DNA of 64,000 nt, taken from contig NZ_JBCJKP010000001.1 in NCBI RefSeq assembly GCF_039503195.1, forward strand, positions 6,882,001-6,946,000, in the 5' to 3' direction. The position numbers and the translations under genes are program-made. The notes under the pieces were generated by a model. That model was not told where the DNA came from. It ran no database searches and saw only the letters and a list, made by a program, of their open reading frames with translations. Positions 25,150 through 39,327 of the stretch are shown here, one piece after another. The DNA is from Streptomyces mirabilis. GTDB lineage: Bacteria; Actinomycetota; Actinomycetes; Streptomycetales; Streptomycetaceae. The stretch's first letter is position 1; each line of letters starts with the position of its first letter.

Positions 25150-25811
25150 CAGCCCCTGACGCGGGGCGTGGCATAGGCACGGGGATCACGGGGACCAATG
25201 GGTCCCCCAGGGGGTCCTTCCGCATCCTCCACGTCAGCACCGGCAACGTGTGCCGCTCGCCGATCACCGAGCGGCTGACCCGCCATGCCCTCGCGGACCG
25301 GCTGGGCGACCCCCTGTGGGGCGGCCTCATCGTCGAGAGCGCCGGCACCTGGGGGCACGAGGGCGCCCCCATGGAGGCCAACGCCGAGACGGTCCTCGCG
25401 GACTTCGGCGCGGACCCCTCCGGCTTCGTCGGCCGCGAGCTCCTCGACGACCACGTCATCAGGGCCGACCTGGTCCTCACCGCGACCCGCGACCACCGCG
25501 CCCAGGTCATCTCCATGGGCCACTCCGCGGGCCTGCGCACCTTCACCCTGAAGGAGTTCACCAGGCTGGTCCGCGCCATAGACCCCGCCACGCTTCCTCC
25601 CCTGGAGGACGGTGTGGTCGAACGGGCCCGTGCCCTGGTGCGGGCCGCGGCCGCTCTACGCGGGTGGCTGCTGGCCCCGACGGCGGAGGCGGACGAGGTG
25701 TTCGACCCGTACGGTGCGCCCCTGCCGTTCTTCCGTTCGATCGGCGACGAGATCAACGAGGCACTGGATCCGGTGGTGACGGCGCTGACGGGGGTGCGGG
25801 CGCGCGCGTAG
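25146..25811 (+). CDS. low-molecular-weight phosphotyrosine phosphatase-like protein without the nucleophilic Cys
   Basis: This 221-aa protein starts at TTG 25146, overlapping the tsaC stop (TTGA). No later in-frame start precedes the conserved core. The P-loop reads HVSTGNVCRSPITERL. The family's CX5R begins with the nucleophilic Cys, but here residue 31 is Ser, while Asn34, Arg37 and Ser38 are kept. The general-acid DP motif is also kept (EVFDPYG, Asp187). The fold therefore seems intact, but classical phosphatase chemistry should be lost or strongly weakened. It may be a phosphotyrosine-binding or regulatory pseudo-phosphatase. The first 27 residues are a Gly/Thr-rich arm. Confidence 0.85.
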   Translation: MTAPDAGRGIGTGITGTNGSPRGSFRILHVSTGNVCRSPITERLTRHALADRLGDPLWGGLIVESAGTWGHEGAPMEANAETVLADFGADPSGFVGRELLDDHVIRADLVLTATRDHRAQVISMGHSAGLRTFTLKEFTRLVRAIDPATLPPLEDGVVERARALVRAAAALRGWLLAPTAEADEVFDPYGAPLPFFRSIGDEINEALDPVVTALTGVRARA

Positions 25812-25923
25812 GTCGGTGTGGGCGTTTTCTTGTGGAGCGCCCGATAGGCCGTAATACCGGGCGTCCCACCGGTCCCGGTTCTACATTGGACGTAGCGCAC
25901 CCCGCCGAGGCCCGGAGTCCACC

Positions 25924-27165
25924 ATGCCGGTCACACAAACGCTGGAAGCGGATGTTCTGCGTCTGCAGGACCCGGAGCTCGCCGAGATCCTGATGGGGGA
26001 GCTGGCGCGGCAGTCGACGACGCTCCAGCTGATCGCGGCCGAGAACTTCACCTCGAAGGCGGTGCTGACCGCCCTCGGGTCGCCGCTGGCGAACAAATAC
26101 GCCGAGGGGTATCCCGGCGCCCGCCACCACGGCGGCTGCGAGATCGTCGACGTCGCCGAGCGCCTGGCCGTCGAGCGGGCCAAGGCCCTCTTCGGCGCCG
26201 AGCACGCCAACGTGCAGTCCCACTCCGGATCCTCGGCCGTCCTCGCCACGTACGCCGCCCTGCTGCGGCCGGGGGACACCGTCCTGGCCATGGGGCTGCC
26301 GTTCGGCGGCCACCTCACGCACGGGTCGCCCGCGAACTTCTCCGGCCGCTGGTTCGACTTCGTCGGGTACGGGGTGGAGGCGGAGAGCGGGCTCATCGAC
26401 TACGACCAGGTGCGCACTCTGGCCCGTGCGCACCGGCCGAAGGCCATCGTCTGCGGGGCGATCTCCTACCCCCGGCACATCGACTACGCGCTCTTCCGGG
26501 CGATCGCCGACGAGGTCGGCGCCTATCTCATCGCCGACGCCGCCCACCCCATCGGCCTGGTCGCCGGGGGAGCGGCGCCCAGTCCGGTGCCGTACGCCGA
26601 TATCGTCTGCGCCACCACGCACAAGGTCCTGCGCGGCCCCCGCGGCGGCATGATCCTCTGTGGCAGCCAGCTGGCCGAGCGGGTCGACCGGGCCGTCTTC
26701 CCCTTCACCCAGGGCGGCGCCCAGATGCACACCATCGCCGCCAAGGCCGTCGCGTTCGGCGAGGCCGCGACGCCCGCGTTCGCGGCGTACGCGCATCAGG
26801 TGGTCGCCAACGCGAAGGTGCTGGCCGAGGGGCTGGCCGCGGAGGGGCTCGCCGTCACCACCGGGGGGACCGACACCCACATGCTCACCGCGGACACCAC
26901 TCCGCTCGGTCTCGACGGACGCAGCGCACGAGGCCGTCTGGCCGCCGCCGGAATGGTTCTCGACACCTGCGCACTGCCCCACGGCGACGTCCGCGGCCTG
27001 CGCCTGGGCACGGCCGCGTTGACCACGCAGGGGATGGGCGAGGCGGAGATGTCGCAGGTCGCGAAGTTGTTCGCGGCGGTGCTGCGGGACGAGGCCGACA
27101 GCAAGCGGGCACGTGAAGAAGTAAGGGATCTGGCCGGGAGATTTCCGCCCTATCCGGACGAGTGA
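25924..27165 (+). CDS. glyA: divergent serine hydroxymethyltransferase homologue
   Basis: This 413-aa fold-type I PLP protein aligns with SHMT throughout. The internal aldimine Lys is in CATTHKVLRGPRGG (about 233). IAAENFTSKAVLTALGS, HLTHGSPANFSG and DAAHPIGLVAGG are conserved. Two active-site positions differ. The usual RYYGG is ARHHGG (His68-His69). The TTRG Arg that holds the substrate carboxylate is Gln369 in ALTTQGMGEAEM. Normal serine-glycine exchange may therefore be impaired, and another amino acid or amine could be the substrate. Streptomyces usually has additional glyA copies. ATG 25924 is the natural start, though no strong ribosome site is visible. Confidence 0.85.
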   Translation: MPVTQTLEADVLRLQDPELAEILMGELARQSTTLQLIAAENFTSKAVLTALGSPLANKYAEGYPGARHHGGCEIVDVAERLAVERAKALFGAEHANVQSHSGSSAVLATYAALLRPGDTVLAMGLPFGGHLTHGSPANFSGRWFDFVGYGVEAESGLIDYDQVRTLARAHRPKAIVCGAISYPRHIDYALFRAIADEVGAYLIADAAHPIGLVAGGAAPSPVPYADIVCATTHKVLRGPRGGMILCGSQLAERVDRAVFPFTQGGAQMHTIAAKAVAFGEAATPAFAAYAHQVVANAKVLAEGLAAEGLAVTTGGTDTHMLTADTTPLGLDGRSARGRLAAAGMVLDTCALPHGDVRGLRLGTAALTTQGMGEAEMSQVAKLFAAVLRDEADSKRAREEVRDLAGRFPPYPDE

Positions 27166-27291
27166 GGGGTACACGCACACGTGTGCACAGCCACTCGTGC
27201 AACCATCGTCGCTACCCGGAAGTCCCCAACCATATGCGCGCATCGCTAGGGTGTGGGGCTGAGATGGCCAGCGAGACCTGTGGGGAAGCCC

Positions 27292-28674
27292 GTGCGTGAA
27301 TATCTGCTGACGCTCTGCATCACGGCCGCGGTGACGTATCTGCTGACAGGGCCGGTACGGAAGTTCGCGATCGTGGCCGGAGCCATGCCGCAGATCCGGG
27401 CACGTGACGTGCACCGGGAACCCACGCCACGGCTCGGCGGCATCGCGATGTTCTTCGGTCTGTGCGCCGGCCTGCTGGTCGCCGACCACCTGCGGAACCT
27501 CAACGCGGTCTTCTCGGACTCCAACGAGCCCCGCGCACTGCTCTCCGGCGCCGCGCTGATCTGGTTGATCGGTGTCCTGGACGACAAGTTCGAGATCGAC
27601 GCCCTGATCAAGCTGGGCGGCCAGATGATCGCCGCGGGTGTGATGGTCATGCAGGGTCTGACGATCCTGTGGCTGCCCGTCCCCGGCGTCGGCCTGGTCG
27701 CGCTGACCCAGTGGCAGGGCACGCTGCTCACCGTGGCGCTGGTCGTCATCACCATCAACGCGGTGAACTTCGTCGACGGCCTCGACGGTCTCGCCGCCGG
27801 CATGGTGTGCATCGCCTCCGCCGCGTTCTTCCTGTACGCGTACCGCATCTGGTACAGCTACGGCATCGAGGCCGCCGCCCCGGCGACCCTCTTCGCGTCG
27901 ATCCTCATGGGCATGTGTCTGGGCTTCCTGCCGCACAACATGCACCCCGCCCGGATCTTCATGGGTGACTCCGGCTCGATGCTGATCGGCCTGGTGCTGG
28001 CCGCAGGCGCGATCTCCATCACCGGGCAGATCGACCCGGACGCGATGAACCTGTTCTCCGGTTCGGAACGCAACACCGTGCACCAGACGGTGCCGGTCTA
28101 CATCCCGCTGCTGCTGCCGCTGACGATCATCGCGGTCCCGGCCGCCGATCTGGTGCTCGCCATCGTGCGGCGCACCTGGCGTGGTCAGTCGCCCTTCGCC
28201 GCCGACCGCGGCCACCTGCACCACCGCCTCCTGGAGGTCGGCCACTCGCACAGCAGGGCCGTCCTGATCATGTACTTCTGGTCGGCGCTGATCGCCTTCG
28301 GGGCGCTCGCCTTCTCGGTGAACTCGGCGTCCATGTGGATCGTGCTCGGCATCGCGGCGCTCAGCGCGGTGGGTCTCGTACTGCTCCTGCTGCCGCGCTT
28401 CACGCCGCGTGCCCCGCGCTGGGCCGAGCACCTGGTGCCGCCGCGCTACCGCCGCCGGCGCAGGGTCGTCCTGGCGGCCGAGGCGGAGGCGGCCATGGCG
28501 TCCGTCGGATACGAGGAGCCGACGTCCCACGAGAAGGCGGCCCAGGAGCAGGAAGAGGGCGTCCGCGAACACCGTTCCCCGGTCACCACGGGTGTCTCAG
28601 GAGTCAACGGAGCGACGGCCATTGGGCCCCGTGCGCGCTTCCTTGAAGGGCGCAAAGCCGAATCTTCACGCTGA
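27292..28674 (+). CDS. WecA/TagO-type undecaprenyl-phosphate sugar-1-phosphate transferase
   Basis: This 460-aa polytopic membrane enzyme moves GlcNAc-1-phosphate (or a similar sugar) from UDP to undecaprenyl phosphate, starting a cell-wall glycopolymer. About ten or eleven helices are visible. Family signatures are PTPRLGGIAMF, LIGVLDDKFEID (acidic pair), NAVNFVDGLDGLAAG (Mg2+ site), MGDSGSML and DRGHLHHRLLEVGHS (HxHH loop). GTG 27292 is chosen because GGGGAAG is 4 bases upstream. GTG 27253 would add 13 residues. The last 80 residues are a hydrophilic, Arg/Glu-rich cytoplasmic tail. It lies next to atpI, but a separate promoter region intervenes. Confidence 0.9.
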   Translation: MREYLLTLCITAAVTYLLTGPVRKFAIVAGAMPQIRARDVHREPTPRLGGIAMFFGLCAGLLVADHLRNLNAVFSDSNEPRALLSGAALIWLIGVLDDKFEIDALIKLGGQMIAAGVMVMQGLTILWLPVPGVGLVALTQWQGTLLTVALVVITINAVNFVDGLDGLAAGMVCIASAAFFLYAYRIWYSYGIEAAAPATLFASILMGMCLGFLPHNMHPARIFMGDSGSMLIGLVLAAGAISITGQIDPDAMNLFSGSERNTVHQTVPVYIPLLLPLTIIAVPAADLVLAIVRRTWRGQSPFAADRGHLHHRLLEVGHSHSRAVLIMYFWSALIAFGALAFSVNSASMWIVLGIAALSAVGLVLLLLPRFTPRAPRWAEHLVPPRYRRRRRVVLAAEAEAAMASVGYEEPTSHEKAAQEQEEGVREHRSPVTTGVSGVNGATAIGPRARFLEGRKAESSR

Positions 28675-28818
28675 CGCAAAGTAAGAATCCTGCAAGAGGG
28701 ATCATCGGCAAACCGCGCCAATACCAGACAAGTCGCCCTCGATATTGCACAAACGCGCGGGTTCACTCTCATGTGTGACAGCGAGCACACCTTCTAGGTA
28801 AAGACCGCATCAAATAGT

Positions 28819-28836
28819 TTGTGATACGGTTCACGA
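28819..28836 (+). promoter_or_regulatory. Rex-like redox operator upstream of the atp operon
   Basis: The 18 bases TTGTGATACGGTTCACGA match the Rex operator TTGTGAANNNNTTCACAA at 12 of 14 fixed positions and keep the inverted repeat. Rex senses NADH/NAD+ and represses respiratory genes in Streptomyces. It lies 123-140 bases before the atpI ATG. Overlap with a promoter is possible (GATAGA at 28845-28850), but no confident -35 is visible. Confidence 0.6.
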
Positions 28837-28958
28837 GAACCCGGGATAGAGCCGAAGGACCGTCGTGAGGCGGCCCCTTGGCGTGAGGTTCTCTCTCAGC
28901 CCGGGACTACGCTCGTCCATGACGACACCCTGCCCCCGAAGCAAGCGGAGTTGCCGCC

Positions 28959-29396
28959 ATGCCGTCCAATGACGCCCGGAACCTATTGCACACCGCTGTC
29001 CCCACGGCGGCTGTCGGCGTGATCGCCGTCGCCGTCAGTGGCGTGGTCGCGGGTGGCAAGGGTGCGCTCGGTGCGGGTATCGGCACACTGCTGGCCATCC
29101 TCTTCATGGGGATCGGCCTCTACGTCCTGCAGTGGACGGCAAAAACGCTCCCGCAGCTGTTCCAGGCGATGGGCCTGATGCTCTACGTGGCCCAGCTCCT
29201 GCTGCTCCTGATCTTCGTGGCACTCTTCAAGAACACGTCTCTGTTCAACCCCAGGGCGTTCGCGGTCGGCCTCGTCCTCGCGACCGTCGTGTGGATGGCG
29301 GCGCAGGCGCGTGCGCACATGAAGGCCAAGATCTTCTATGTCGACCCCGAACCCGAGAAGAGCGAGAAGCCCGAGAAATCAGGGTCCTCGTCGTGA
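28959..29396 (+). CDS. atpI: ATP synthase accessory protein AtpI
   Basis: This 145-aa membrane protein has four helices (about 12-30, 36-55, 68-90 and 98-115) and a charged EPEKSEKPEKSG tail. AtpI opens many atp operons and may help c-ring assembly or Mg2+ handling. ATG 28959 has GCGGAG upstream. A 225-base gap separates it from atpB, so a second promoter inside the operon is possible. Confidence 0.85.
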   Translation: MPSNDARNLLHTAVPTAAVGVIAVAVSGVVAGGKGALGAGIGTLLAILFMGIGLYVLQWTAKTLPQLFQAMGLMLYVAQLLLLLIFVALFKNTSLFNPRAFAVGLVLATVVWMAAQARAHMKAKIFYVDPEPEKSEKPEKSGSSS

Positions 29397-29621
29397 GGGG
29401 TAGGGGTGGGATAAGGCCATGTGGGAGATCCTGCTATCGTCCGGTGCCAACTGCGGCATCGCGGGCGCGGGCATCTGAGCTGACGCCTGCTCAATCGCGA
29501 GGCTTGATGCCCCACAGCCGCCCTCACATCCGTTACACCAGTCCAGTGCCGAACCGCGGCTGCGCGCCGCGCCGACACAACGAGGTTGCCGTACCTATGC
29601 GTCACGCCGAAGGAGCCCGTG
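29397..29621. other. atpI-atpB intergenic region
   Basis: These 225 bases hold no gene of their own. They could contain a second promoter for the atpB-C genes, but no clear -35/-10 pair was found. AAGGAG at 29610-29615 is the ribosome site of atpB. Confidence 0.35.
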
Positions 29622-30751
<1,130 letters not shown>

Positions 30752-30789
30752 TCACCCCTTACTGACACGAAACGACGAAAGGCACTGAT

Positions 30790-31338
30790 GTGATCGCCAA
30801 CCTGGTTGCACTCGCAGCCGAGGAAGAGCAGAACCCGCTCATCCCGGCGGGTCCCGAGCTGCTCGTCGGCACCATCGCCTTCGCCATCGTGTTCTTCTTC
30901 TTCTGGAAGAAGCTCCTCCCGAACATCAACAAGGTTCTGGAAGAGCGCCGCGCGGCGATCGAAGGCGGTATCGAAGAGGCCGACGCCATGAAGGTCGAAG
31001 CCCAGAGCGTGCTGGAGCAGTACAAGGCCCAGCTCGCCGAGGCACGGCACGAGGCCGCGCGTCTGCGCCAGGAGGCGCAGGAGCAGGGTGCCCAGCTCAT
31101 CGCCGACATGCGTGCGGAAGGCCAGCGGCAGCGCGAGGAGATCGTCGTCGCCGGTCACGCCCAGATCGAGGCCGACCGCAAGGCCGCCTCGCAGGCGCTG
31201 CGCCAGGACGTGGGCAAGCTCGCCACCGACCTGGCCGGCAAGCTGGTCGGTGAGTCCCTCGAGGACCACGCCCGGCAGAGCCGCGTCATCGACCGCTTCC
31301 TCGACGACCTCGAGGAGAAGGCCGAGGCGACTCGATGA
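30790..31338 (+). CDS. atpF: ATP synthase Fo subunit b
   Basis: This 182-aa stator protein has one N-terminal membrane helix (about 22-43, LLVGTIAFAIVFFFFWKKLL). A long charged coiled coil follows (about 50-160), rich in Glu, Arg, Ala and Gln. It ties subunit a to delta on F1. GTG 30790 is used with GAAAGG 7 bases upstream. The end overlaps the ATG of atpH. Confidence 0.94.
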   Translation: MIANLVALAAEEEQNPLIPAGPELLVGTIAFAIVFFFFWKKLLPNINKVLEERRAAIEGGIEEADAMKVEAQSVLEQYKAQLAEARHEAARLRQEAQEQGAQLIADMRAEGQRQREEIVVAGHAQIEADRKAASQALRQDVGKLATDLAGKLVGESLEDHARQSRVIDRFLDDLEEKAEATR

Positions 31339-32159
31339 CCGCACACGGAGCAAGCCGCGAGGCCCTCGCTGCAGCTCGTGAGCGTCTCGATGCGCTGACG
31401 GACTCGACGTCCGTGGACGCGGTCCAGCTCGCCGACGAGCTGGCCGCCGTCACCGCGCTGCTCAACCGCGAGGTGTCGCTGCGTCGGGTCCTGACCGACC
31501 CGGCGCAGCCCGGCGAGGCCAAGGCCGAGCTGGCCCAGCGCCTGCTCGGCGCCCAGGTCGGCGGGCCGACCGCGGACCTGGTGGCCGGCCTGGTGCGCTC
31601 GCGCTGGTCGCAGTCGCGTGACCTGGTGGACGCGCTGGAGGAGCTGGCGAGTATCGCCGACCTCACGGCCGCCCAGCGGGCGAACGCGCTCGACGACGTC
31701 GAGGACGAACTGTTCCGCTTCGGTCGGATCGTCTCTTCGAACACCGAGCTGCGCGCCGCGCTCACCGACCGCACCGCCTCGAAGGCGGCCAAGAGCGAGC
31801 TGCTGCACAGGCTGCTCGGCGGCCGGGCCAACCCGACCACCGAACGCCTGGTGACGCGCCTTGTGGCCGCGCCCCGGGGACGTAGCCTGGAGGCGGGACT
31901 CGAGTCCCTGTCCAAGCTCGCCGCCGATCGCCGCAACCGCATGGTCGCCGTCGTCACCTCGGCGGTCCCGCTGAGCGACGGACAGAAGCAGCGCCTCGGC
32001 GCCGCTCTGGCGAAGCTCTACGGCCGCCCGATGCACCTCAACCTCGACGTGGACCCCGAGGTCGTCGGCGGGATCCGGGTGCAGGTCGGCGACGAGATCA
32101 TCGACGGTGCCGTCTCGGACCGACTCGAGGACGCGCGCCGCCGCATCGTCGGCCAGTAG
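31335..32159 (+). CDS. atpH: ATP synthase F1 subunit delta
   Basis: This 274-aa protein connects b to the top of the alpha/beta ring. It is longer than the E. coli delta (about 177 aa), as usual in actinobacteria. The N-terminal region (about 1-95) is extra helices. The classical OSCP domain follows (ELRAALTDRTASKAAKSELL) and ends in VVGGIRVQVGDEIIDGAVSDRL. It overlaps atpF by 4 bases (ATGA). Confidence 0.94.
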   Translation: MTAHGASREALAAARERLDALTDSTSVDAVQLADELAAVTALLNREVSLRRVLTDPAQPGEAKAELAQRLLGAQVGGPTADLVAGLVRSRWSQSRDLVDALEELASIADLTAAQRANALDDVEDELFRFGRIVSSNTELRAALTDRTASKAAKSELLHRLLGGRANPTTERLVTRLVAAPRGRSLEAGLESLSKLAADRRNRMVAVVTSAVPLSDGQKQRLGAALAKLYGRPMHLNLDVDPEVVGGIRVQVGDEIIDGAVSDRLEDARRRIVGQ

Positions 32160-32283
32160 CAACTCAATACGCGTAACCACGTAGTACTTACGGCCCTGGT
32201 TGGGCCGTGCAGAGGATTCCTGGGGGCTGACCCCAGACCCCCCAAGAAAACTTCGGGCCCAACAAGGAGAGCAGGGAACCCAG

Positions 32284-33873
32284 ATGGCGGAGCTCACGAT
32301 CCGGCCGGAGGAGATCCGGGACGCGCTGGAGAACTTTGTCCAGTCGTACAAGCCGGACGCGGCCTCGCGCGAGGAGGTCGGTACGGTCACCGTCGCCGGC
32401 GACGGTATCGCCAAGATCGAGGGCCTTCCCTCGGCGATGGCGAACGAGCTGCTGAAGTTCGAGGACGGAACCCTCGGTCTCGCGCTGAACCTGGAAGAGC
32501 GCGAGATCGGTGCGGTCGTCCTCGGCGAGTTCAGCGGTATCGAGGAGGGCCAGCCGGTGCAGCGCACCGGTGAGGTGCTGTCCGTCGCCGTGGGCGAGGG
32601 CTACCTCGGCCGCGTCGTCGACCCGCTCGGCAACCCGATCGACGGCCTCGGCGAGATCGAGACCACCGGCCGCCGCGCCCTCGAGCTGCAGGCCCCGGGC
32701 GTCATGGTCCGCAAGTCGGTGCACGAGCCGATGGAGACCGGCTACAAGGCCGTCGACGCGATGACCCCGATCGGCCGTGGCCAGCGTCAGCTGGTCATCG
32801 GCGACCGTCAGACCGGCAAGACCGCGCTGGCTGTCGACACGATCATCAACCAGCGCGACAACTGGCGCTCGGGCGACACCAAGAAGCAGGTCCGCTGCAT
32901 CTACGTCGCCATCGGTCAGAAGGGTTCGACCATCGCCTCCGTGCGTGGCGCCCTCGAAGAGGCCGGCGCGCTGGAGTACACGACCATCGTCGCCGCCCCG
33001 GCGTCCGACCCGGCCGGCTTCAAGTACCTTGCGCCGTACACCGGTTCGGCCATCGGCCAGCAGTGGATGTACGAGGGCAAGCACGTCCTCATCATCTTCG
33101 ACGACCTCTCGAAGCAGGCCGACGCCTACCGCGCCGTGTCCCTGCTGCTCCGCCGTCCGCCGGGGCGCGAGGCCTACCCCGGTGACGTCTTCTACCTGCA
33201 CTCCCGTCTGCTGGAGCGCTGCGCGAAGCTCTCCGACGAGCTGGGCGCCGGTTCGATGACGGGTCTGCCGATCGTCGAGACCAAGGCGAACGACGTGTCG
33301 GCGTTCATCCCGACCAACGTCATCTCCATCACCGACGGCCAGTGCTTCCTGGAGTCCGACCTGTTCAACGCCGGCCAGCGTCCGGCCCTGAACGTCGGTA
33401 TCTCGGTCTCCCGCGTCGGTGGCTCCGCCCAGCACAAGGCGATGAAGCAGGTTTCCGGCCGACTCCGCCTGGACCTCGCCCAGTACCGCGAGCTGGAGGC
33501 GTTCGCCGCCTTCGGTTCCGACCTGGACGCCGCGTCGAAGTCCCAGCTGGAGCGCGGTCAGCGGTTGGTCGAGCTGCTCAAGCAGGCTCAGTACCAGCCG
33601 ATGGCCACCGAGGACCAGGTCGTCTCCGTGTGGGCCGGTACCACCGGCAAGATGGACGAGGTACCGGTCGCCGACATCCGTCGCTTCGAGAAGGAGCTTC
33701 TTGAGTACCTGCACCGCAAGGAGCAGGGACTCATGACCTCCATCAAGGAGGGCGGCAAGATGTCGGACGACACCCTCACGGCCATCGCGGACGCCATCGC
33801 GGACTTCAAGAAGCAGTTCGAGACCTCGGACGGCAAGCTTCTCGGCGAAGACGTTCCGGCCGCGGCCAAGTGA
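32284..33873 (+). CDS. atpA: ATP synthase F1 subunit alpha
   Basis: This 529-aa subunit carries the regulatory nucleotide sites and part of each catalytic interface. The Walker A motif GDRQTGKTA is at about residues 173-181. [14 protein letters not shown] is the Walker B region, and the family signature around [15 protein letters not shown] is present. The start ATG 32284 ([15 protein letters not shown]) fits the family; the frame upstream to 32200 has no homology. AAGGAGAG lies 14-21 bases upstream and GGGA is closer. Confidence 0.97.
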   Translation: MAELTIRPEEIRDALENFVQSYKPDAASREEVGTVTVAGDGIAKIEGLPSAMANELLKFEDGTLGLALNLEEREIGAVVLGEFSGIEEGQPVQRTGEVLSVAVGEGYLGRVVDPLGNPIDGLGEIETTGRRALELQAPGVMVRKSVHEPMETGYKAVDAMTPIGRGQRQLVIGDRQTGKTALAVDTIINQRDNWRSGDTKKQVRCIYVAIGQKGSTIASVRGALEEAGALEYTTIVAAPASDPAGFKYLAPYTGSAIGQQWMYEGKHVLIIFDDLSKQADAYRAVSLLLRRPPGREAYPGDVFYLHSRLLERCAKLSDELGAGSMTGLPIVETKANDVSAFIPTNVISITDGQCFLESDLFNAGQRPALNVGISVSRVGGSAQHKAMKQVSGRLRLDLAQYRELEAFAAFGSDLDAASKSQLERGQRLVELLKQAQYQPMATEDQVVSVWAGTTGKMDEVPVADIRRFEKELLEYLHRKEQGLMTSIKEGGKMSDDTLTAIADAIADFKKQFETSDGKLLGEDVPAAAK

Positions 33874-33894
33874 CGTAAGGAAGGGACCTGACTC

Positions 33895-36245
<2,351 letters not shown>

Positions 36246-36296
36246 ACCTCGCGTACCTGAGGGGCTCCGGTTCCTGAGGAACTCGTGTTCGCAAAG

Positions 36297-36343
36297 GAGG
36301 GGGACGGGGCCGCACCTCGCGGGGCGCGTCCCGTCCCCCTCCG
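36297..36343 (+). terminator. hairpin between atpD and atpC
   Basis: GGAGGGGGACGGG (36297-36309) pairs perfectly with CCCGTCCCCCTCC (36331-36343), a 13-bp stem. No T-run follows. It may partly stop transcription or protect the upstream mRNA, lowering epsilon output relative to beta. Confidence 0.55.
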
Positions 36344-36408
36344 TACGCCCATTAGACTTTGACCCAACACCCGGCGGCCATGCCGGGTGGTGACCCGAGG
36401 AGCCCACC

Positions 36409-36783
36409 TTGGCTGCTGAGCTGCACGTCGAGCTCGTCGCCGCGGACCGCAGTGTCTGGTCCGGCGAGGCCACCCTGGTCGTCGCGCGTACCGCGTCCGG
36501 CGACATCGGCGTCATGCCCGGTCACCAGCCGCTGCTCGGTGTGCTGGAGTCGGGCCCGGTGACCATCCGTACGAGTGATGGTGGAACGGTCGTCGCCGCG
36601 GTGCACGGCGGTTTCATCTCGTTCGCCGACAACAAGCTGTCCCTGCTGGCCGAGATCGCCGAGCTGTCGGACGAGATCGACGTCCAGCGCGTGGAGCGGG
36701 AGCTCGAGCGCGCGAAGGCGGAGGGCGATGCCTCCGCCGAGCGCCGCGCGGACGTCCGTCTGCGGGCGGTGTCGGCGCGCTGA
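36409..36783 (+). CDS. atpC: ATP synthase F1 subunit epsilon
   Basis: This 124-aa subunit has the N-terminal beta sandwich (AELHVELVAADRSVWSGEA, then GDIGVMPGHQPLLGVLESG) and a short two-helix C terminus (ELERAKAEGDASAERRADVR). It couples the rotor to gamma and can inhibit hydrolysis. The start is TTG 36409, with GAGGAG upstream. It closes the atp operon, followed by a strong terminator. Confidence 0.93.
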   Translation: MAAELHVELVAADRSVWSGEATLVVARTASGDIGVMPGHQPLLGVLESGPVTIRTSDGGTVVAAVHGGFISFADNKLSLLAEIAELSDEIDVQRVERELERAKAEGDASAERRADVRLRAVSAR

Positions 36784-36803
36784 GTCGCCGCGCTGTGTGA
36801 TGC

Positions 36804-36880
36804 TTTGCCTCAGCCGCGGCGGGGACCGGATCACTCCGGACCCCGCCGCGGCTGAGGCAAATGCGGAGGTTTTTTCTTTT
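36804..36880 (+). terminator. strong terminator of the atp operon
   Basis: The outer stem is a perfect 21-bp inverted repeat (36804-36824 with 36841-36861). It continues into an inner stem CCGGA/TCCGG (36826-36830 with 36835-36839) with a TCAC loop. A T-rich tract follows at 36870-36880. It is a near-ideal intrinsic terminator. Confidence 0.9.
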
Positions 36881-36912
36881 CCGTTACCTAGGAGACGAGG
36901 AGGTCGGTGTCG

Positions 36913-37359
36913 ATGGTCCTCGCTCTGACTGTGTGCGGATTGGTAGTGGCGCTCGTGGTGGTGGGGCTGTTCGTCTTCGGCCTCCGCCGCCGGCTGATCC
37001 AGCGCTCCGGAGGCACCTTCGACTGCAGCCTGCGCTGGGACGTCCCGGAGAAGAGCGACCCCAACGGAAAAGGCTGGGGCTACGGCGTCGCCCGCTACAA
37101 CGGCGACCGCATCGAGTGGTACCGCGTCTTCTCGTACTCCCCCCGCCCGCGCCGCGTGCTGGAACGCTCGGCGATCGAGGTGGCCGGCCGCCGCACCCCG
37201 GACGGCGAGGAGGAGCTCGCCCTGCTCTCCGACGCGATCATCCTGGCCTGTGTGCACCGGGGTACCCGGCTGGAACTGGCGATGAGCGAGGACGCGCTGA
37301 CCGGTTTCCTCGCGTGGCTGGAGGCGGCCCCGCCCGGACAGCGAGTGAATGTGGCCTGA
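36913..37359 (+). CDS. DUF2550 family membrane-anchored protein
   Basis: This 148-aa protein has one N-terminal membrane helix (VLALTVCGLVVALVVVGLFVFG) followed by RRRLIQRSGGTFDCSLRW. The PH-like domain of DUF2550 comes next (WGYGVARYNGDRIEWYRVFS, ending TGFLAWLEAAPPGQ). ATG 36913 is favoured because GAGGAGG at 36897-36903 is 9 bases upstream; GTG 36907 is an alternative. The gene lies downstream of atpC in actinobacteria generally. Function is unknown, perhaps membrane association. Confidence 0.85.
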   Translation: MVLALTVCGLVVALVVVGLFVFGLRRRLIQRSGGTFDCSLRWDVPEKSDPNGKGWGYGVARYNGDRIEWYRVFSYSPRPRRVLERSAIEVAGRRTPDGEEELALLSDAIILACVHRGTRLELAMSEDALTGFLAWLEAAPPGQRVNVA

Positions 37360-37409
37360 GAGGCCACACTCACTCGCTGGGTGGGGGTCCCCCCGGACGA
37401 AGTCCGGGG
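37339..37409. terminator. double hairpin between the convergent DUF2550 and chiC genes
   Basis: The first stem overlaps the DUF2550 stop: AGCGAGTGAATGTGGCCT (37340-37357) with AGGCCACACTCACTCGCT (37361-37378), one mismatch. The second is CCCCGGAC-GAA-GTCCGGGG (37391-37409). Both can act on either strand and separate the two convergent genes. Confidence 0.75.
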
Positions 37410-37430
37410 AGCGTCAATGGTGCTTGGCGG

Positions 37431-39269
<1,839 letters not shown>

Positions 39270-39327
39270 GATGCCTCTCCTCGGGGATGTCGTGGGCATG
39301 GCTAAGCGCAGTGCGGCGAGAATAGAA

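Noticed and set aside
25812-25923. Glycine riboswitch upstream of the SHMT-like gene
   Set aside because: The gap is only 112 bases and shows no paired aptamer-like elements.
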